From positions 1-64,000 of the forward strand of contig WION01000015.1 in assembly GCA_015039365.1 (NCBI GenBank): a stretch of DNA of 64,000 bases, given 5' to 3'. This stretch comes from Amanita rubescens. Its lineage: Eukaryota; Basidiomycota; Agaricomycetes; Agaricales; Amanitaceae. Both the position numbers and the translations under genes were made by a program. Shown one piece after another: positions 60,973-64,000 of this stretch; the first letter of the stretch is position 1, and every line of letters starts with the position of its first letter. A model generated the notes under the pieces. That model was not told the DNA's origin, ran no database searches, and saw only the letters and a program-made list of their open reading frames with translations.

Positions 60973-62166
60973 ATGCAAGCGCAAAATGTCGTACAGACTA
61001 AAGACGACATGATACTATCCGAAACCGAAGCAGCCTTCGTTTCGGTGGCAATACTGGCAATCATGAACGGCATACACTTCGTCACGTTCCTTCTCTGTCT
61101 GCGATGGCAGATTTATTCGGATGTCGACTGGAAGATACGCAAGGGCATCAGCTGGTCCATGATAGTCATCACTATCCTCATATTTGCTTTATCCGTTACA
61201 AACCTTGGCATCTGTCTGGGATCTTTTTTATTCGCTATGCACGGCAACAGTGATCTAGTGTTGACGGGCATCTTAGCCGTGCGTATTTTACCATCCAGAA
61301 GTACGTTTGTTATCCTCAATCGGCTCTAGGCTTTCCAAGATGCAGTAATTACCTTGGGGTCAATCATCGCCGATGGCGTTCTGGTTTGTGGGCCTGTGCT
61401 TTCTTGGATCTCCGTTCACCAATCTTTGTCAGACTTACCGTTGTTGGGTTGTTTACAACAAATGGTGGCCCATCACAGTGCTACCCAGTGTTCTATTACT
61501 GTACAACTTCTCCACCCTTATCTCAGTCTCGTACTGGAATTCTATCAAAGTCGTGGAAGCTCAGACCTCACCATACACACTAATAACTCAATGGAAACTA
61601 GAAATGGAAATTCAAGAGGGCTATCTCATCGCTACCATTATTCTCAACTCATACACAACATGTGAGCTTGATGTTTAGTATCCGATCGGGTGCTTAATCA
61701 TACTTCAGCTGCCATTATAATTCACATCTTTAGGAATAGTATGCCTAGTCGTCGCACACGCTCCGCCCTCCTTTTTGCAATTCGCGTTGTGGCAGAGTCA
61801 GGTTTGCTTTACACCGTCACGGGCATTGCCGTACTCGTTGCGGTAATTATCAGTCTTTTACCAGATGGACCCCAGCTTCCATTGATAATGCTTGTTGCCA
61901 TAGTACGTCGTACATCAATTGGTAAACCATCATGATTTATTCATTGCTTCCAGTTTTTTCCTCTCCCCGGAATTACGTATGATCTTCTATGGATACGAGT
62001 AGCTCTAAACAGAGTGGAACGTCGGAGTATTCCGGTGGATGAGTATCAACTAACCACGATCGGGGACAAAAGATTGAATGCGGTACGAGGAGAAAAGCCA
62101 CATAGACAGCCTGGTGAGTCTAGGATGAGCGAATACTTCTCTCTTATCCATACCACTACAGCTTGA
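60973..62166 (+). CDS. Multi-pass membrane protein of an Agaricomycete orphan family
   Basis: Five exons (60973-61278, 61330-61383, 61433-61661, 61709-61902, 61954-62166) sum to 331 residues. About seven hydrophobic segments are seen: VSVAILAIMNGIHFVTFLL, MIVITILIFALSVTNLGICL, VITLGSIIADGVL, ITVLPSVLLLYNFSTLISV, YLIATIILNSYTTSAIIIHI, RVVAESGLLYTVTGIAVLVA and PLIMLVAIFFPLPGITYDLL. The TYRCWVVYNKWW and RVVAESGLLYT blocks are hallmarks of a large agaric family of unknown function with a receptor-like topology. A receptor role is only a guess. The cytoplasmic tail is short and charged. A decayed copy lies just upstream. Confidence 0.85.
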
Positions 62167-62457
62167 CGTACGAGCAAGGCCTTTGCAACTTCAAAGCGGC
62201 GTTATTCTTTATCGTCTATCCTGTCTCATCTTTTCTAGGATCATATTTATTTGTCCTGCTACTACTGTGACTTAGAACTTAGAATGTAATGAAGCTGTAG
62301 TTAATCACTGATCACTACGCTCGAAAGAGGTTTTATTTTGAGTTGTGTTCGAGCCATACTGTCACACGCCCACCGAAATCACAGATGTTCCTAGTCTTTT
62401 TCCCAGCCCATCGCTCCATTTCAGGTATCCGAGTCCGATAGCAGATAAGACAGTAGG

Positions 62458-63841
62458 ATGTCCGCCAATGTCGTTTTCGATTCTCCAGAAGTTGTGGATC
62501 ATAACGTCAGAGCTCTGCTCGAAAAGCTTACGACAGAAAATTTTGATTCAATTTCAAGTGAAATCATTCAGTGGGCAAACGGATCTGAGGATCAAAAAGA
62601 CGGACGGACGCTCCTCCAGACTGTCCATCTCGTCTTTGAGAATGCTACTAAAGGAACTTCTTCGTCAGAAATGTATGCTCGCTTGTGCCGAAGAATAATG
62701 GGGCGGATTAATTCCAAGGTTCGGGACGAAGGCATAAAGGACGCTGAGGGGAAGCCCATCGCAGGCGGACAGCTGTTCCGCAAGTACTTGATCAACCGAT
62801 GTCAAGAAGCATTTGAGAGCCTCGGATCCGCTGATGCGACCAAGGCAGTGGAGGAAAAAGACGCTTTGCATAAATCCAAGCGTCGGGGTCCTGCTTTGAC
62901 CAGGTTCCTCGGTGAACTATTCAAATTCCAAATGTTGACAGAGCGTATCATGCATGCGTGTATCAACAAACTGCTTGGTGATTGGCATGACCCCAAGGAA
63001 GAACAGATGGAAAGTTTGTGCGAGCTGATGACGACCGTTGGGCCGATTCTTGATGCGCCAAGAGCTCGTGCGCACATGGATGTGCACTTCCAGCGCATGA
63101 AGGAAGTTGCGCAGAATCCTAGCATCAGTGTGCGGCTCTGGTTCATGTTACAGGTTCATGACACTCTTGGATGTGCCGCAATACAAATTCTGATATACGT
63201 ATTAGGAAGTGCTTCAATTGCGTGAACGAAAATGGGTCGCTCGCGACGCCGTAGCTACCCCCACTCGAGCTGGTGATTTGTTTCACTTCAGAGATGCACA
63301 AACAAATCCTAGTTCTAGCATGTCTGCTCAAGAGCATAGAGGTAATCTATCAGCCATTTCGAATATATTACCTTGCTGAAAAGTGGCAGTTCCGTCAAAA
63401 GAAGTGCCAGCACAAACTGAGATGAATGAAGAGGAAGCGGCTGACACGAAAATTACGGAATACGTCAAGAAGTTTTTCGACTCTCGGAATCTGGACGAAG
63501 CCGAAAGCTTTTTTAGCACGCTTCCTTCGCAGTACCATCACACTCTGGTGAACAACTTGGTCGCCAGTGTCGTAAAGCCCAAGGAGCCGGATGCGCGACT
63601 TGTCGCCGATCTATTTACGCGAGCGAGGAGCAAAGGCTTGTGTTCTCCTGATGCGCTTGAGGAAGGATTGACACCAGCGGTCGATATGATCAAGGATATT
63701 GATATTTCGATTGACGCATCCAAGGCGTGGTCGTTGTTTGCGACCATGGCTAACGGCGCACAGCTGGATCAGGAGCATAGGACGCGGTTGGCGGCCAAGT
63801 TGCTGGACGGAAATGAATTTCTTGGTTTTCTTTCACGATAG
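62458..63841 (+). CDS. Short eIF4G-like protein (MIF4G and MA3 domains)
   Basis: Three exons (62458-63153, 63206-63341, 63384-63841) sum to 429 residues. Residues about 15-230 form a MIF4G domain (ALLEKLTTENFDSISSEIIQ, QTVHLVFENATKGTSSSEMY, GGQLFRKYLINRCQEAFE, LGELFKFQMLTERIMHACI). A linker (ERKWVARDAVATPTRAGD) leads to an MA3-like domain from about 285 to the end. Fungal eIF4G normally exceeds 1000 residues, with N-terminal PABP- and eIF4E-binding parts. Here the N-terminal region is absent, and only 290 bases separate this gene from the preceding one, so it cannot be hidden upstream. It should still bind eIF4A (family inference) but not the cap-binding protein. It could be a translation modulator or a diverged paralogue. 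Confidence 0.85.
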
Positions 63842-64000
63842 CATTGCCTTGGACGTGCTTATCTGATTTCCTGTTGGTGCCCTCCTCTTTTTTTATTGAC
63901 ATGTTACGGTCCAGTGCAATAAATATCCCGTTCGACTTCCTTTAAATGGAAGAGGTCATGCAGTCGTGTCCGACTCGTTGTACTAGATGGAGATACCAGA
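63842..64000. other. 3' region of the eIF4G-like gene
   Basis: A T-rich stretch and CAATAAATAT (near 63916-63925) suggest a polyadenylation region. The window ends here. Confidence 0.5.

Noticed and set aside
1..64000. CRISPR arrays, bacterial promoters or operons, tRNA/rRNA genes
   Set aside because: No regularly spaced direct repeats, no cloverleaf or rRNA-like stretches were noticed, and gene structure is eukaryotic throughout.

Overview
The window looks like nuclear DNA of a basidiomycete fungus, most probably an Agaricomycete (mushroom-forming). Genes are dense, on both strands, and cut by many GT-AG introns of about 45-70 bases. The content fits this: a QDE-1-type RNA-dependent RNA polymerase, a class IV chitin synthase, a GPI-anchored chitin deacetylase, an APH-fold kinase-like protein, an F-box-like protein and a membrane-protein family typical of Agaricomycetes. 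No bacterial operon, CRISPR array, intact transposon or convincing tRNA/rRNA gene was seen. Gene models were built by reading splice sites against family knowledge. For most of them the exon lengths sum to a multiple of three, but no transcript or database evidence was available.

Layout. 1-2.5 kb: decayed coding relics (a P-loop NTPase fragment and an unidentified frameshifted ORF). 2.5-6.6 kb: copper amine oxidase (-) and an F-box-like protein (+), divergent. 6.7-10.0 kb: Lam-type GRAM/VASt sterol-transfer protein (+). 10.5-11.5 kb: homeodomain factor (-). 11.5-14.5 kb: a gap with no gene I can support. 14.5-19.6 kb: head-to-head pair of FIP1 (3'-end processing, -) and CLF1 (splicing, +). 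20.0-20.4 kb: possible small membrane protein. 21.3-27.8 kb: Sec14-like protein (-) and class IV chitin synthase (+), divergent. 28.2-32.2 kb: Whi2-like BTB protein and a disordered orphan protein (both +). 33.2-35.3 kb: chitin deacetylase (-). 36.3-37.9 kb: decayed partial copy, then an intact APH-like kinase (+). 38.2-40.8 kb: orphan TPR-like protein (-). 42.7-48.1 kb: RdRP (-) and centrin (+), divergent. 50.4-51.8 and 56.7-58.0 kb: two C2H2 zinc-finger paralogues in opposite orientation, 4.9 kb apart. 59.2-62.2 kb: decayed and intact copies of a multi-pass membrane protein. 62.5-63.8 kb: short eIF4G-like protein (MIF4G + MA3 only).

Functional themes. Chitin synthase and a GPI-anchored deacetylase lie within about 12 kb of each other and could act in succession to make chitin and then chitosan. 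FIP1 and CLF1 share a promoter of about 107 bases and both serve pre-mRNA maturation. RdRP indicates RNA silencing capacity. Three gene/relic or paralogue pairs (kinase, membrane protein, C2H2 factors) show local duplication followed by decay or divergence. I found no clearly undescribed multi-gene system. The best leads are the C2H2 paralogue pair with its shared basic motif, the minimal eIF4G, and the two orphan proteins.
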